64,000 nt of DNA from NCBI RefSeq assembly GCF_900176535.1, contig NZ_FWXT01000001.1:1178001-1242000 (forward strand), read 5' to 3'. The notes beneath the pieces were generated by a model that had not been told where the DNA came from, made no database searches, and was given only the letters and a program-made list of their open reading frames with translations. The stretch comes from Pedobacter africanus. Lineage in GTDB: Bacteria > Bacteroidota > Bacteroidia > Sphingobacteriales > Sphingobacteriaceae. The translations under genes and the position numbers were made by a program. Shown here in pieces: positions 1 to 9,056 of the stretch. Each line of letters starts with the position of its first letter. Within the stretch, counting starts at the first letter, position 1.

Positions 1-1765
1 TCATATAATTTGATGGTGTTAATGCAGGTAAGTTTGGCAGTACCGCTTCGATAGCAGGGTTCTCAAAGAAAGGTAAGCCCAATCTTCTCTGGTCGCTCCA
101 TGCTTCCAGTGGCAACCATGGTGTTTGGGCAATAAACTTCTGTGTAATGATCTTGGTCAAATGGTCATTTTTAACGGTTCCATTTTTGTAAAGGTCATTT
201 TTCGGATACAATACCTGGGCAGTTCCGGCAGCATTTGTATAACCATTTATAAAATTCATGGCATGACTTGCAGGAGGTTCAGTGGTATGGTCCCAGCTTA
301 CAGAAGTACCTGTTCTGCTAAAATCAGTCGATGATTTATACGCATTCAAATAGGCTGTTACCCCCCAGTATTCAAAACTTGAAGCAATACCTGCCTCGTA
401 AGCTGCTTTTCCTGTCATTGGCACCGTCCAGTTACGCTCAGCGGCTTCAGCAATCAGGAAATAAGATTCCCATGCTGCAAAGAAAATACGTTTGCTTTTG
501 CTGGCCCTGAACTGATTGGACAACCGTGGCATGGTACCTTCGTAGGCCCTCAATTGATTTTTAGTTCCTTTTGCCTGCCAATCGCCCGTATTCGATGCAT
601 TCCAGTTGAATTTAGCATCAATCGTTTTTACCGTGCCACCTGCTGCATCCAATAAGTTTCTCACTGTATTTTTTGCATCTGTAGTCCAGCTTGGATAAGT
701 ATTGAAATTAGGATCTGTAAAATCCCCGGGAATGATAAAGGTCTTATAAGCCCGTGGGTCGATGCTGTAAGGCAATCCATCAAACCAGTAACCAGCAGAT
801 GGATTGTTGGTCATAGAGGTAAAATGATCGTCCAGTTTCAAACCTATGTAATCAGCCGGTTTAATATACGATTGATAAGCAGCCCCTAACTGATCTGCCG
901 ATTTTACACCACCCAGGCCTAAGTAAAGGTTATTTAAGGTAGCAGAAATAAACTGTGGGTTCCATTCACGGCTCATTACACCGGTAAGTGAATTCCATCC
1001 GTCTTTTTCCTGAACCTGGAAGGTTTCATCAGTTGCTTTGATAAAATTACCAGCAGCTACAGCATCCTCAAATTCAGACTTTGCTTTTACAGCATCAACT
1101 TCGGACAGCCTCATTGCCAGGCGCATGCGCAGGGAATTGGCATATTTTTTCCACTTGGCGTAGCTATAACCGTAAGCAGGATCAAGAGCTACTATACTTG
1201 CATCTACAGCAGCAGCCTCATCAATATTGGCAACCGCATCTTTCAGTTCAGCCAACGCAAAATAATAGATGGTTTTTACATCCGAAAAATCCGGATTGGT
1301 GCCTTGGAAAGAATTTACCGGGACTGGCCCGAAATTGTCAGACATCTCTGTCATCAAATATGCCCGCCATATCCTGGCAATCTGCATTAAATTTTTAGTA
1401 TACACTTTATTGGTACCTTTAGCGATTTGCTCATTTCCAATCTGAATACCAGTGTTGGCTGCATTCAGCCAGCCAGATACCTGATCGTAGTAAGCAACCG
1501 TCCAGTCATCATTGTAAGAACCGGAAGAAATCCCCCCATTGCTGTGCTGATGCCCGGCCGTTTTCCAGTACAGCACAAACGATCTTTCTGCTACATCCGG
1601 GTTCATTTGTGCATCAATAATAGATTTATTGATAAAGTATTCTACCTGAACCTGGTCTGCACTGGCTGCAGTGGGGTTCACATTCAACTCCTCAAATTTT
1701 TTGCATGAGGCCAGCAGCAAAGCTGTAGCGACAAACATGCCTGATTTTTTTAATATTGTTTTCAT
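1..1765 (-). CDS. SusD/RagB-like nutrient-binding lipoprotein (3' end outside window)
   Basis: Outer-membrane surface lipoprotein that would cap the SusC channel encoded just upstream and help capture its ligand. The minus-strand reading frame is open from the ATG at 1763-1765 to the window edge, about 588 codons, so only a short C-terminal piece is missing. A lipoprotein signal is visible: a basic start, a hydrophobic stretch and the lipobox LLLASC with Cys21. The mature part begins KKFEELNVNP, and the body (WKTAGHQHSNGG, WRAYLMTEMSDNFGPVP, FFAAWESYFLIAEAAER) resembles the SusD/RagB subgroup often called SusD-like 2. It lies 44 bp downstream of the SusC gene and is surely cotranscribed with it. 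The ligand cannot be read from the sequence. Confidence 0.88.
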   Translation of the reverse strand, partial: MKTILKKSGMFVATALLLASCKKFEELNVNPTAASADQVQVEYFINKSIIDAQMNPDVAERSFVLYWKTAGHQHSNGGISSGSYNDDWTVAYYDQVSGWLNAANTGIQIGNEQIAKGTNKVYTKNLMQIARIWRAYLMTEMSDNFGPVPVNSFQGTNPDFSDVKTIYYFALAELKDAVANIDEAAAVDASIVALDPAYGYSYAKWKKYANSLRMRLAMRLSEVDAVKAKSEFEDAVAAGNFIKATDETFQVQEKDGWNSLTGVMSREWNPQFISATLNNLYLGLGGVKSADQLGAAYQSYIKPADYIGLKLDDHFTSMTNNPSAGYWFDGLPYSIDPRAYKTFIIPGDFTDPNFNTYPSWTTDAKNTVRNLLDAAGGTVKTIDAKFNWNASNTGDWQAKGTKNQLRAYEGTMPRLSNQFRASKSKRIFFAAWESYFLIAEAAERNWTVPMTGKAAYEAGIASSFEYWGVTAYLNAYKSSTDFSRTGTSVSWDHTTEPPASHAMNFINGYTNAAGTAQVLYPKNDLYKNGTVKNDHLTKIITQKFIAQTPWLPLEAWSDQRRLGLPFFENPAIEAVLPNLPALTPSNYM

Positions 1766-1809
1766 CAACGTATATTTTTATAAGAGGAAACCCTCTATAT
1801 GTTCATTCT

Positions 1810-4800
1810 TTAGAAGCCCAGTGTTAAATTAAACAAAAACGTACGGCTTGTTGGGGCACTGCCATTCTCAAAACCATTCGCAGTGGTATTTGTGCTGTAA
1901 ACCGATTCTGGGTCAATTCCATTCATATCCCCTGAAATCAACCAAACGTTATTGCAGGACAGACCTACCTTAGCCCTTTGGATCGGGGTTTTGCTTAAGA
2001 ATTTAAGCGGCAGGTCGTAGCTCAGCTGAACGTTTCTTAAACGTACATTGGTGGCATCATAAATATTGGCTTCACCAATACCCACGTTTCCGTAACCTGC
2101 AAGCCATGTATAATAACGCTCAGGCGTAACCTCTTTGGTATTTTCTGTATAGCCACCCGATCCATTTGCGATAACCCCAGGTACCACCATGTTGTTCCTT
2201 ACACCACCAGGTGCAGTGATGGCAGCTGTACCATTAGATTGCATAAAGAAATTGGTCGAAGAAAAAATCTGACCGCCAATACGTGCATCAACCAGGAAAG
2301 AAAGACCAAAACCTTTGTAGTTAAAACTGTTGGTTACACCTAACAGACCTGTTGCTTGCTGGTTTCCAATACGTACCCCTTGCTCTCCCCTTGTTGGCAA
2401 ACCATCTGCAGTTAACAGCAATTGTCCGTAATATGGACTGCTCTGATCGGTAACACGAGTGAATTTACTGCCATAAATCTCTCCGAATTTCTGCCCGGTT
2501 ATGGCATTGATCCTCACATCGTCATAACCACCCAAAGTATAAAGTTTAACATCATCAGTAATGGATTTGACAGTATTTGTATTTGCCGCCCAGTTTACCA
2601 GCATGTTCCAGTTAAAACCATCCTGATTGTTCAGTATCTTGCCATCGAACATAATCTCATAACCTTTATTTTCGAGGTCGCCGGCATTGATCTTACGGAA
2701 TTTATATCCGCTTAAAGGATCCATCGGCAGATCGATCAATTGGTTGGTGGCGTTAGATTTATACCAGGCAGCATCTATACCTATACGTCCCTGGAAGAAA
2801 CGCATTTCCATGCCTACTTCAAACGATTTGATCAACTCGTTTTTAACATCAGGATTAAACAATACGTCATTTCGTGAAGCTGTGGTATTGTTATTTGGAT
2901 CTTTCTCCAGTTTATAAGTATTGTAGATCTGATAAGGCCACATGTCGTTACCTACCTGGGCATAAGAAGCCCTTAATTTTCCATAAGACAACCATGAAGG
3001 CAATGTACCGCCGGTTTTGGTAATCATTTCAGAGAAAACGACAGAGGTGGTTACTGAAGGATAGAAATAGGAACGGTTTGCTTTGCTTAAAGCCGATGAC
3101 CAATCATTTCTAAAGGTTGCATCCAGGAACAGGTAACCGTCCCAGTTTAATTGTCCTGATCCATATACTGAATTGATTTTTTTTCTTTCATCAATTTCAA
3201 TAGGATTCAACGGATCTTTAGCATTTTTTAAAGAGAAGAAATCCGGCACTACCATCTCACCAGTACTAATTTCGCTTCCCAACCTTCTTTGCGACATGAG
3301 GTTACCACCTAAAGTCAAAGCTCCGCCTAATTTTCCAAAAAGGTTATCCTGTTTTGCGGTAAACAACGTACTGAAATTGGTTTCAGAGAAAGAAGACCGG
3401 TTAATGCTGTACCGTCCTTTATTGATGATCGGACTTCCATCATACAGTTTTTCTTCGCCATTGGTGGTGTAAATATCAGCTCCTCCTTTAATCTCTGCAG
3501 TCAGCCAGCTGTTAAACTTATAACCCAATGACCCATTCATCATAAACCTGTTGCGTTCATCCTGGTTGGTATTGTATAACCTGCTCCAGTACGGGTTTAC
3601 CATATTACTTGTACCAAACCACAGCATTTTACCCAGATCATTCTTTGCTGCCCTGAAGTCGCGCAGGTCAAGTGACCTTGGCAATAAATAAATGGAACGG
3701 AATGCATTGTCATTTCTTGCGCCTCCAACCGGACGGTTTTGCGCGAAAGTGTTGCTATATTGAATTTTGGTATCAGTAGTCCACCTGTCGTCCGCACCAA
3801 ATTTGGTCACAGCCCTGGCCATTAAATTGTTCCTGGTTAACTTCACCCCCGGAACCATACTTTTTTCGTCTGCCCTGTTATAGGAAGTATACACCGAAAT
3901 GGCTTTATATTGCTGCTGGAACGAGACACTGTTGTTTAAAGAAACCCCATTACCAAAATAATTACCTATATTATCATATGCGGTCAATGGAACGGCACTT
4001 CCATCCCATTTTTTTACAGATTGCCCTTCAATTTTTGGCCCCCAGCTACTTGTCTTAAGCGGCTCATAAATTCCAAGTTCTCCCTGGCCATAGGCATTCT
4101 GCATTTCAGGATTGGTTAAAATGCTTTCGATACCCATTGATGAAGATACGGTAATGCCCAATCCTTTCTGCGCCCTTCCGGATTTGGTAGTAATCAGGAT
4201 TACCCCATTACCTGCCCTTGAGCCATATAATGCGGCAGCGGCAGGGCCTTTTAATACAGACATGCTTTCAATGTCCTCAGCACTAATATCGGCCAGGCCA
4301 TTTCCCATGTCTAATGAAGGGTTGTTAAAGTCATTATTACTTGCCCCTGTAAAGTTGTCCATAGGCACTCCATCTACTACGATCAGTGCCTGAGGTACAT
4401 TTTTCGTGTTTAAAGAGTTATTTCCTCTTAAAGTAATTCTCGAAGAACCACCCGGCCCGTTATTTGAACGGGTAATCTGTAGACCAGCTACCTTACCAGA
4501 AAGTGCGTTTACGAGGTTCGGTTCTTTTGCGGCGGCAAGGGTTTCACCTTTTACTTCCTGTATGGCATAACCCAGGGCTTTCTTTTCCCTTTTTATACCA
4601 AGCGCAGTCACTACAACTTCGTTCAAACTGTTGTCTTCTTCTTCCAGTTCAATATTTACGGCACCAGAAGCACCCACCGTAGCTTCCTGGCTTTTAAAAC
4701 CGAGGTAACGAAAAACAAGGACATCGCCCTGTTTTGCAGCGATAGCATATCGGCCTGTAGCATCTGTACTGACCCCATTTTTAGTGCCCTTTACCAGCAC

Positions 4801-4929
4801 GCTAACCGCCGGTATCGGCGTGCCTGCTTTGTCCTTTACGGTTCCCGTTATGTTTTTTTGTGCATAGGCGGCAATTGTTAATAAGCTTAACAACAGCACG
4901 CTCAGGCACCGGGAGTAAAACTGTTTCAT
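1810..4929 (-). CDS. SusC/RagA family TonB-linked outer membrane protein
   Basis: TonB-dependent beta-barrel importer of 1039 aa. A Sec signal peptide ends near AYAQ (residues 20-24). A carboxypeptidase D regulatory-like domain follows (about 25-110, starting ITGTVKDKAGTPIPAVSVLVKG), then the NEVVVTALG segment, the plug domain (about 125-255, with ALIVVDGVPMDN, SVLKGPAAAALYGSRAGNGV and LITTKSG, all SusC hallmarks), and a C-terminal barrel ending in aromatic-rich TFLFNLTLGF. There is no STN domain, so signalling to a FecR is not expected; this fits the neighbouring ROK regulator 42 bp upstream instead of a sigma/FecR pair. Family is secure; substrate unknown. Confidence 0.95.
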   Translation of the reverse strand: MKQFYSRCLSVLLLSLLTIAAYAQKNITGTVKDKAGTPIPAVSVLVKGTKNGVSTDATGRYAIAAKQGDVLVFRYLGFKSQEATVGASGAVNIELEEEDNSLNEVVVTALGIKREKKALGYAIQEVKGETLAAAKEPNLVNALSGKVAGLQITRSNNGPGGSSRITLRGNNSLNTKNVPQALIVVDGVPMDNFTGASNNDFNNPSLDMGNGLADISAEDIESMSVLKGPAAAALYGSRAGNGVILITTKSGRAQKGLGITVSSSMGIESILTNPEMQNAYGQGELGIYEPLKTSSWGPKIEGQSVKKWDGSAVPLTAYDNIGNYFGNGVSLNNSVSFQQQYKAISVYTSYNRADEKSMVPGVKLTRNNLMARAVTKFGADDRWTTDTKIQYSNTFAQNRPVGGARNDNAFRSIYLLPRSLDLRDFRAAKNDLGKMLWFGTSNMVNPYWSRLYNTNQDERNRFMMNGSLGYKFNSWLTAEIKGGADIYTTNGEEKLYDGSPIINKGRYSINRSSFSETNFSTLFTAKQDNLFGKLGGALTLGGNLMSQRRLGSEISTGEMVVPDFFSLKNAKDPLNPIEIDERKKINSVYGSGQLNWDGYLFLDATFRNDWSSALSKANRSYFYPSVTTSVVFSEMITKTGGTLPSWLSYGKLRASYAQVGNDMWPYQIYNTYKLEKDPNNNTTASRNDVLFNPDVKNELIKSFEVGMEMRFFQGRIGIDAAWYKSNATNQLIDLPMDPLSGYKFRKINAGDLENKGYEIMFDGKILNNQDGFNWNMLVNWAANTNTVKSITDDVKLYTLGGYDDVRINAITGQKFGEIYGSKFTRVTDQSSPYYGQLLLTADGLPTRGEQGVRIGNQQATGLLGVTNSFNYKGFGLSFLVDARIGGQIFSSTNFFMQSNGTAAITAPGGVRNNMVVPGVIANGSGGYTENTKEVTPERYYTWLAGYGNVGIGEANIYDATNVRLRNVQLSYDLPLKFLSKTPIQRAKVGLSCNNVWLISGDMNGIDPESVYSTNTTANGFENGSAPTSRTFLFNLTLGF

Positions 4930-4971
4930 GTTAATTAAAGTTTAGTTAATAATTGGATATTTGGATTTTAG

Positions 4972-6156
4972 TTATTCAAATGTGCTGTGCTCAATAACCA
5001 GACTGGCCGCCGCAAGCAACTCTGCATCTGCCGCCAGTTCTGAGATCACAATAGTTGTTTTATCTGCAATTCTTGGTATGCAAAATTCATTGACTGCCTG
5101 CTGTATGGGGGGCAGTAATATTTTCCCGGCAATGGCACCGCGTCCGCTCAACACTATACGCTCCGGGTTCATGATATGAATTAAAGTGGCCAGGCCTTTT
5201 CCAATCAGAAAAGCGGCATCAGAAAGAATAGAAACTGCAAGCGGATCATGGTTACGTGCTGCTTCCAGAAAAAGCTCCCCAAGATTCCGCTTATCATCTT
5301 TAAACGACTGCGCCATACTTGTTGCCGCGCCCTTTTCTATCTCTGCTTTTGCCTTTTTTGTCATCACCAGCAATGAAGTTTCTACTTCAAGGCATCCACG
5401 CTTACCACAAGAGCATAAATTATCTGTATTAGACAGGGGAATATGACTGAACTCACCAGCATAACCACTGCTCCCCCTATACAACTGCCCGTTTACAATC
5501 ATACCCAAACCTGTTCCCCAGCCTATATTGGCAACCATCACATCGCGTTTACCTGCTGCTGCACCAAATTGCATCTCGGCAAGTGCAATTAAACTGGAGT
5601 CGTTGTCCATAAATACAGGCAGTCCCAGTTTTTTACCCAGGTATTTTCCAAGATGAGACCCATCTTTGGTTTTTAAATGAGAATGATCGGTACCGTTTTC
5701 CACATCTATAAAACCCGGAATACCAATACCTACCCCCAAAAGCTTATCCGGATCAATTCCCGAAGCCTTAATGTTACGGTCAATAAAAGAGATCAGATCA
5801 TCTACAGCACCATTATCGGCAGGAATGCTCAACTCAAGTGTACTTACGGGCGAGACAAAGTTTCGGGCCAGGTCATAAATCACCATGCGTGTGGTAAACT
5901 GGTCCATAGCTACTGCTACGAGATATTTCTGCATATCAGGGTTCAGTAAAAATAAAGACGCCCTGCGCCCGCCGGTTGAAGGCGCCAGTCCCTGCTCTTT
6001 GACATACCCTTCTGCAACAAGGCTGTTGACAACCTTGGTAACCAATGGAAGACTTTTACGTGTGAGCTTACTTAATTCAGTAAGCGACAAGGGGTTTTTA
6101 TAATAAAGCTGCTTAACAATATCCCCCCTTAAAGCCTGGCCCTTTTCTATTAACAT
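4972..6156 (-). CDS. ROK family transcriptional regulator / sugar kinase-like protein
   Basis: A 394-aa ROK protein of the NagC/Mlc/XylR type. Residues about 10-65 form a winged helix-turn-helix (LSLTELSKLTRKSLPLVTKV, then the wing GLAPSTGGRRASL). The ROK domain follows: GVGIGIPG near 141, DNDSS with the potential catalytic Asp186, GYAGEFSH with His238, and the zinc-binding cysteine cluster CSCGKRGC (Cys248, 250, 255). The kinase residues appear intact, so it could sense or phosphorylate a sugar. It is the first gene of an operon with SusC and SusD, so it probably controls their expression in response to an imported or processed sugar. A 16-bp inverted repeat overlaps its promoter (6183-6239), which suggests autoregulation. 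Confidence 0.9.
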   Translation of the reverse strand: MLIEKGQALRGDIVKQLYYKNPLSLTELSKLTRKSLPLVTKVVNSLVAEGYVKEQGLAPSTGGRRASLFLLNPDMQKYLVAVAMDQFTTRMVIYDLARNFVSPVSTLELSIPADNGAVDDLISFIDRNIKASGIDPDKLLGVGIGIPGFIDVENGTDHSHLKTKDGSHLGKYLGKKLGLPVFMDNDSSLIALAEMQFGAAAGKRDVMVANIGWGTGLGMIVNGQLYRGSSGYAGEFSHIPLSNTDNLCSCGKRGCLEVETSLLVMTKKAKAEIEKGAATSMAQSFKDDKRNLGELFLEAARNHDPLAVSILSDAAFLIGKGLATLIHIMNPERIVLSGRGAIAGKILLPPIQQAVNEFCIPRIADKTTIVISELAADAELLAAASLVIEHSTFE

Positions 6157-6182
6157 AGTTTATTCTGGTTAGTATCTAAGAA

Positions 6183-6239
6183 CAAACTTAATAAATAATT
6201 GAAATACTTCATAAATCTTTTTAAATTATTTATTAAGTT
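6183..6239 (-). promoter_or_regulatory. ROK operon promoter with perfect 16-bp inverted repeat
   Basis: On the minus strand TAAGTTTG (6183-6190) is an exact match to the Bacteroidota -7 consensus TAnnTTTG, 27 bp before the ROK start codon. The arms AACTTAATAAATAATT (6185-6200) and AATTATTTATTAAGTT (6224-6239) are a perfect 16-bp inverted repeat with a 23-nt spacer; the proximal arm covers the -7 box. This is the arrangement expected of an operator. That the ROK protein itself binds here is inference. Confidence 0.6.
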
Positions 6240-6275
6240 GATACATGTTTATAAAACAAAATAAAACATAGGCAC

Positions 6276-6300
6276 AAAAAAAAGCGCCATAGGGCGCTTC
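6276..6300 (-). terminator. Rho-independent terminator after the 23-aa-repeat protein gene
   Basis: Seven-bp GC-rich stem AAGCGCC/GGCGCTT (6282-6288 and 6293-6299) with a 4-nt loop. Read on the minus strand, it is followed by a run of about nine T. It lies 27 bp beyond the stop of the gene at 6327-6965 and faces the same way. Confidence 0.85.
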
Positions 6301-6326
6301 AATACCAATTTAACTTATTAAAAAAT

Positions 6327-6965
6327 TCACAATCTGGTTACAGCCAACTCCCGGCTATTTCCTTTTACAGAGCGGATTTTCCCCCGCAAGGATTCCACAT
6401 CGAATTTATTATAGTAAGTGATTTTAACCGGTCCTACAGATTTTACGGTTCCTTTGATTTCATGGATATCAAAAGCATTGTTGTATTTAATACTGATATT
6501 GCCAACAGACTTCAGGGTACCAGCTTTCTCATGAATGTCAAAAGCATTGTTATAGCTGATCTTTTCATCCCCTATAGATTTCAGCTTACCCTTACCATCA
6601 TGAATATCAAACCTGTCGTAGTAATTGAAGAGAACACCCTCTACCGATTTTATCTTCCCCTCCTTGTCCCAGTCAGTGCTGCCATAATAAGTCACCTTCA
6701 AATTACCGATCATTTCAATACCGGAAGCGCTGTGGTCCTCAAAGTCGCCCCAGTCTGAAGAACCATTGTAACCACGGGATTTCAGGAAGGCAATATTCCC
6801 ATTCGTATCCATACCTATCACAAATTTCGGGTAGGTAAGCACCGTGTGCTGTATACCCGTTTTGTAGTCGGCAATAACGAAATTAGCCTTTAACAGTTTT
6901 TGCGCTTTACCCCCTAGCGTAAGGACCAACATTAAGCTGGCCATCAACAAGATTTTTGTTTTCAT
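6327..6965 (-). CDS. Exported protein with tandem 23-residue repeats, unknown function
   Basis: A 212-aa protein with a signal peptide (MKTKILLMASLMLVLTLGG, cleavage near KAQ). Residues about 60-112 are a divergent lead-in (YYGSTDWDKEG). From about residue 110 there are four clear 23-residue repeats with the pattern G-[KT]-[ILV]-K-S-[VI]-G, then a strand ending Y-[YN]-[ND], then FD[IV]H, and a partial fifth copy GKIRSVKG. The strict period and alternating hydrophobics suggest a regular all-beta fold, such as a beta-solenoid. It stands alone with its own terminator at 6276-6300. I do not recognise a named family. Confidence 0.75.
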   Translation of the reverse strand: MKTKILLMASLMLVLTLGGKAQKLLKANFVIADYKTGIQHTVLTYPKFVIGMDTNGNIAFLKSRGYNGSSDWGDFEDHSASGIEMIGNLKVTYYGSTDWDKEGKIKSVEGVLFNYYDRFDIHDGKGKLKSIGDEKISYNNAFDIHEKAGTLKSVGNISIKYNNAFDIHEIKGTVKSVGPVKITYYNKFDVESLRGKIRSVKGNSRELAVTRL

Positions 6966-7102
6966 AAGTGTGTATGTGTTTTATTGCAGTCCTAACACTG
7001 CACAGGCAATGTAGGCAAAGTATTTTTTTTTCTTATCATAGATCAATAATTTACCATTAGCAAGTTTGTCTATTTGCATCCAACAAATAGAATAGAAAAC
7101 AT

Positions 7103-7684
7103 ATGAAAAAATTATTATTAGCGGCAGCAGTTTTAAGTACTGCTCTTTTTGCCTTTAAATCTGCAGCGCCAACAACATGGTCGGCAGACACTTCACATTC
7201 CAAACTTGGTTTTGTGGTTACCCACCTGATGATTACCGATGTAGAAGGATCATTTAAAAACTTCCAGTCCACCATCACTTCTTCAAAGCCAGATTTTTCT
7301 GATGCTGTAGTAGAATTGACTGCAGATGTGAACTCGGTAAACACAGATAATGAAAAAAGAGACGAGCATTTAAAAGGTGCTGATTTCTTTGATGCTGCCA
7401 AATATCCTAAACTGACTTTCAAAAGCACCTCAGTAAAAAAAGTTTCAGGTAACAAATATAAAGTAAGCGGTAACTTAAATTTCCATGGTGTAACCAAACC
7501 GGTGGTTCTGGATGCTACTTTAAGAGGTGTTACCACCAATCCAATGTCTAAAAAACCTACTGCAGGTTTTAAAGTTAGCGGCACTATAAAAAGAGCTGAT
7601 TTTGGTTTTGGAACCAAATACGGCAACGCCATGCTAAGTGATGAAGTAACTTTAAATGCAAATACAGAGTTTGTACAAAACTAA
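7103..7684 (+). CDS. YceI family periplasmic protein
   Basis: A 193-aa secreted protein. After a signal peptide (residues 1-21, ending FKSAA) the mature chain begins with the typical YceI entry TWSADTSHSKLGFVVTHLMI and continues through NTDNEKRDEHLKGADFFDAAKYP and LTFKSTSV, the conserved lipocalin-like beta-barrel core, and FHGVTKPVVLDA. Members bind polyisoprenoid-type lipids and are often induced by stress; the ligand in this strain is unknown. The length is normal. It is a single-gene unit closed by the terminator at 7707-7746. Confidence 0.93.
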   Translation: MKKLLLAAAVLSTALFAFKSAAPTTWSADTSHSKLGFVVTHLMITDVEGSFKNFQSTITSSKPDFSDAVVELTADVNSVNTDNEKRDEHLKGADFFDAAKYPKLTFKSTSVKKVSGNKYKVSGNLNFHGVTKPVVLDATLRGVTTNPMSKKPTAGFKVSGTIKRADFGFGTKYGNAMLSDEVTLNANTEFVQN

Positions 7685-7706
7685 AAGATAACGAGATATA
7701 CCAATT

Positions 7707-7746
7707 AAAGCGGCAGGGTACTCATATATCCTGCCGCTTTATTTTT
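7707..7746 (+). terminator. Rho-independent terminator after yceI-like gene
   Basis: Perfect 11-bp stem AAAGCGGCAGG/CCTGCCGCTTT (7707-7717 and 7730-7740) with a 12-nt loop, followed by ATTTTTT. It begins 23 bp after the YceI stop codon. Confidence 0.9.
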
Positions 7747-7804
7747 TCAAGGCAACTCATCTACAGTATAAATCTTAGCGGAAGATTTCCTACTTTCGCT
7801 AATT

Positions 7805-9049
7805 ATGCAGACATCCAAGAAAGCCGCAATCAGCTTCATTTTTATCACATTACTGATCGATGTAATGGGGTGGGGCCTAATTATTCCAGTAATGGCAGAT
7901 CTTATTGCCCAGCTTAAAGGTATCCCCATTAACCAGGCCAGTACGTATGGCGCTTTTTTGCTTTCTGTTTTTGCCATTACCCAATTCCTGTTTGCCCCGG
8001 TAATCGGAAACCTGAGTGATAAATTTGGCCGCCGGCCGGTGCTATTGCTTTCCCTGCTCGGTTTTGGTGTAGATTATATTATCCTAGCACTGGCACCAAC
8101 CTATGCCTGGCTGTTTTTAGGCCGGATTATTGCCGGTATCACAGGGGCCAGTTTTACTACTGCTACAGCCTATATTGCCGATGTAAGTACCGATGAAACT
8201 TCGAAAGCCAAAAACTTTGGCTTAATTGGTGCAGCGTTTGGACTTGGCTTTGTACTTGGCCCTGCGCTCGGGGCTCTTCTTGCAACCTGGGGGATACGCG
8301 CTCCTTTTTATGCAGCGGCAGTGCTTTGCCTGGTTAACTGTTTGTATGGTTACTTCTTTTTGCCCGAATCCTTAAGTAAGGAAAACCGCAGGGAGTTTGA
8401 CTGGAAAAGGGCAAATCCATTTGGCTCTTTAAGATTTTTAACCAGAAATTCCAAGATCGGGCAACTTGCATTTGGTTTTTTTCTGATCTATCTGGGCAGT
8501 CAGGCCGTTCAGGGAAACTGGAACTTCTTCACCATCTACCGCTTCAACTGGAGTGAAAAAATGGTAGGTATTTCCCTTGCCGTAGTTGGTGTGTTGGTCG
8601 GTGCTGTTCAGGGTGGATTAACACGCATCATTGTGCCTAAAATAGGGAATGAAAAAAGTATTTACATTGGTCTGGGATTATATACCCTGGGACTGGTTCT
8701 GTTCGGGTTTGCGACGCAGGGCTGGATGATGTTTGCCTTTCTAATCCCCTATTGTTTGGGCGGGATCTGCGGACCATCCTTGCAATCGGTCATATCCGGG
8801 CATGCGCCTGCAAACCAACAGGGAGAGTTGCAGGGCGCACTAACCGGACTGATGAGCCTTACTGCCATTATCGGACCGCTCATTATGAACGGTACTTTTG
8901 CTTATTTTACCTCAAGCAAAGCACCTTTTTATTTTCCAGGAATACATTTTTTAATTGGTGCTGCATGCATGTTACTTAGTATATATATGATATATAGAGT
9001 GCTCAGCCGCGAGCGCAAAGAACTGTCGGTTCCTGAAGCCAGTCAATAG
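7805..9049 (+). CDS. MFS transporter, TetA-like (DHA1 family)
   Basis: A 414-aa inner-membrane protein with about 12 hydrophobic segments. The first segment carries DVMGWGLIIPVMADLI, and the loop between segments 2 and 3 has the MFS motif A GNLSDKFGRRPVL. The GFGVDYIILALAPTYAWLF and GITGASFTTATAYIAD stretches are typical of the tetracycline-resistance-like drug:H+ antiporter group. That similarity does not prove tetracycline export; many Bacteroidota relatives have unknown substrates. It ends 7 bp from the convergent YdeI-like gene. A weak -7-like TACTTTCG at 7791-7798 sits very close to the start codon. Confidence 0.9.
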   Translation: MQTSKKAAISFIFITLLIDVMGWGLIIPVMADLIAQLKGIPINQASTYGAFLLSVFAITQFLFAPVIGNLSDKFGRRPVLLLSLLGFGVDYIILALAPTYAWLFLGRIIAGITGASFTTATAYIADVSTDETSKAKNFGLIGAAFGLGFVLGPALGALLATWGIRAPFYAAAVLCLVNCLYGYFFLPESLSKENRREFDWKRANPFGSLRFLTRNSKIGQLAFGFFLIYLGSQAVQGNWNFFTIYRFNWSEKMVGISLAVVGVLVGAVQGGLTRIIVPKIGNEKSIYIGLGLYTLGLVLFGFATQGWMMFAFLIPYCLGGICGPSLQSVISGHAPANQQGELQGALTGLMSLTAIIGPLIMNGTFAYFTSSKAPFYFPGIHFLIGAACMLLSIYMIYRVLSRERKELSVPEASQ

Positions 9050-9056
9050 CTTCCGG

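Noticed and set aside
7057..7632. Long open frame antisense to the YceI gene
   Set aside because: It lacks any recognisable domain, has composition typical of a reverse-strand shadow and overlaps a secure gene completely.
7805..9049. Tetracycline resistance determinant
   Set aside because: The similarity is to the broad TetA-like MFS group; no TetR neighbour or mobile element is present, so a resistance claim is not justified.
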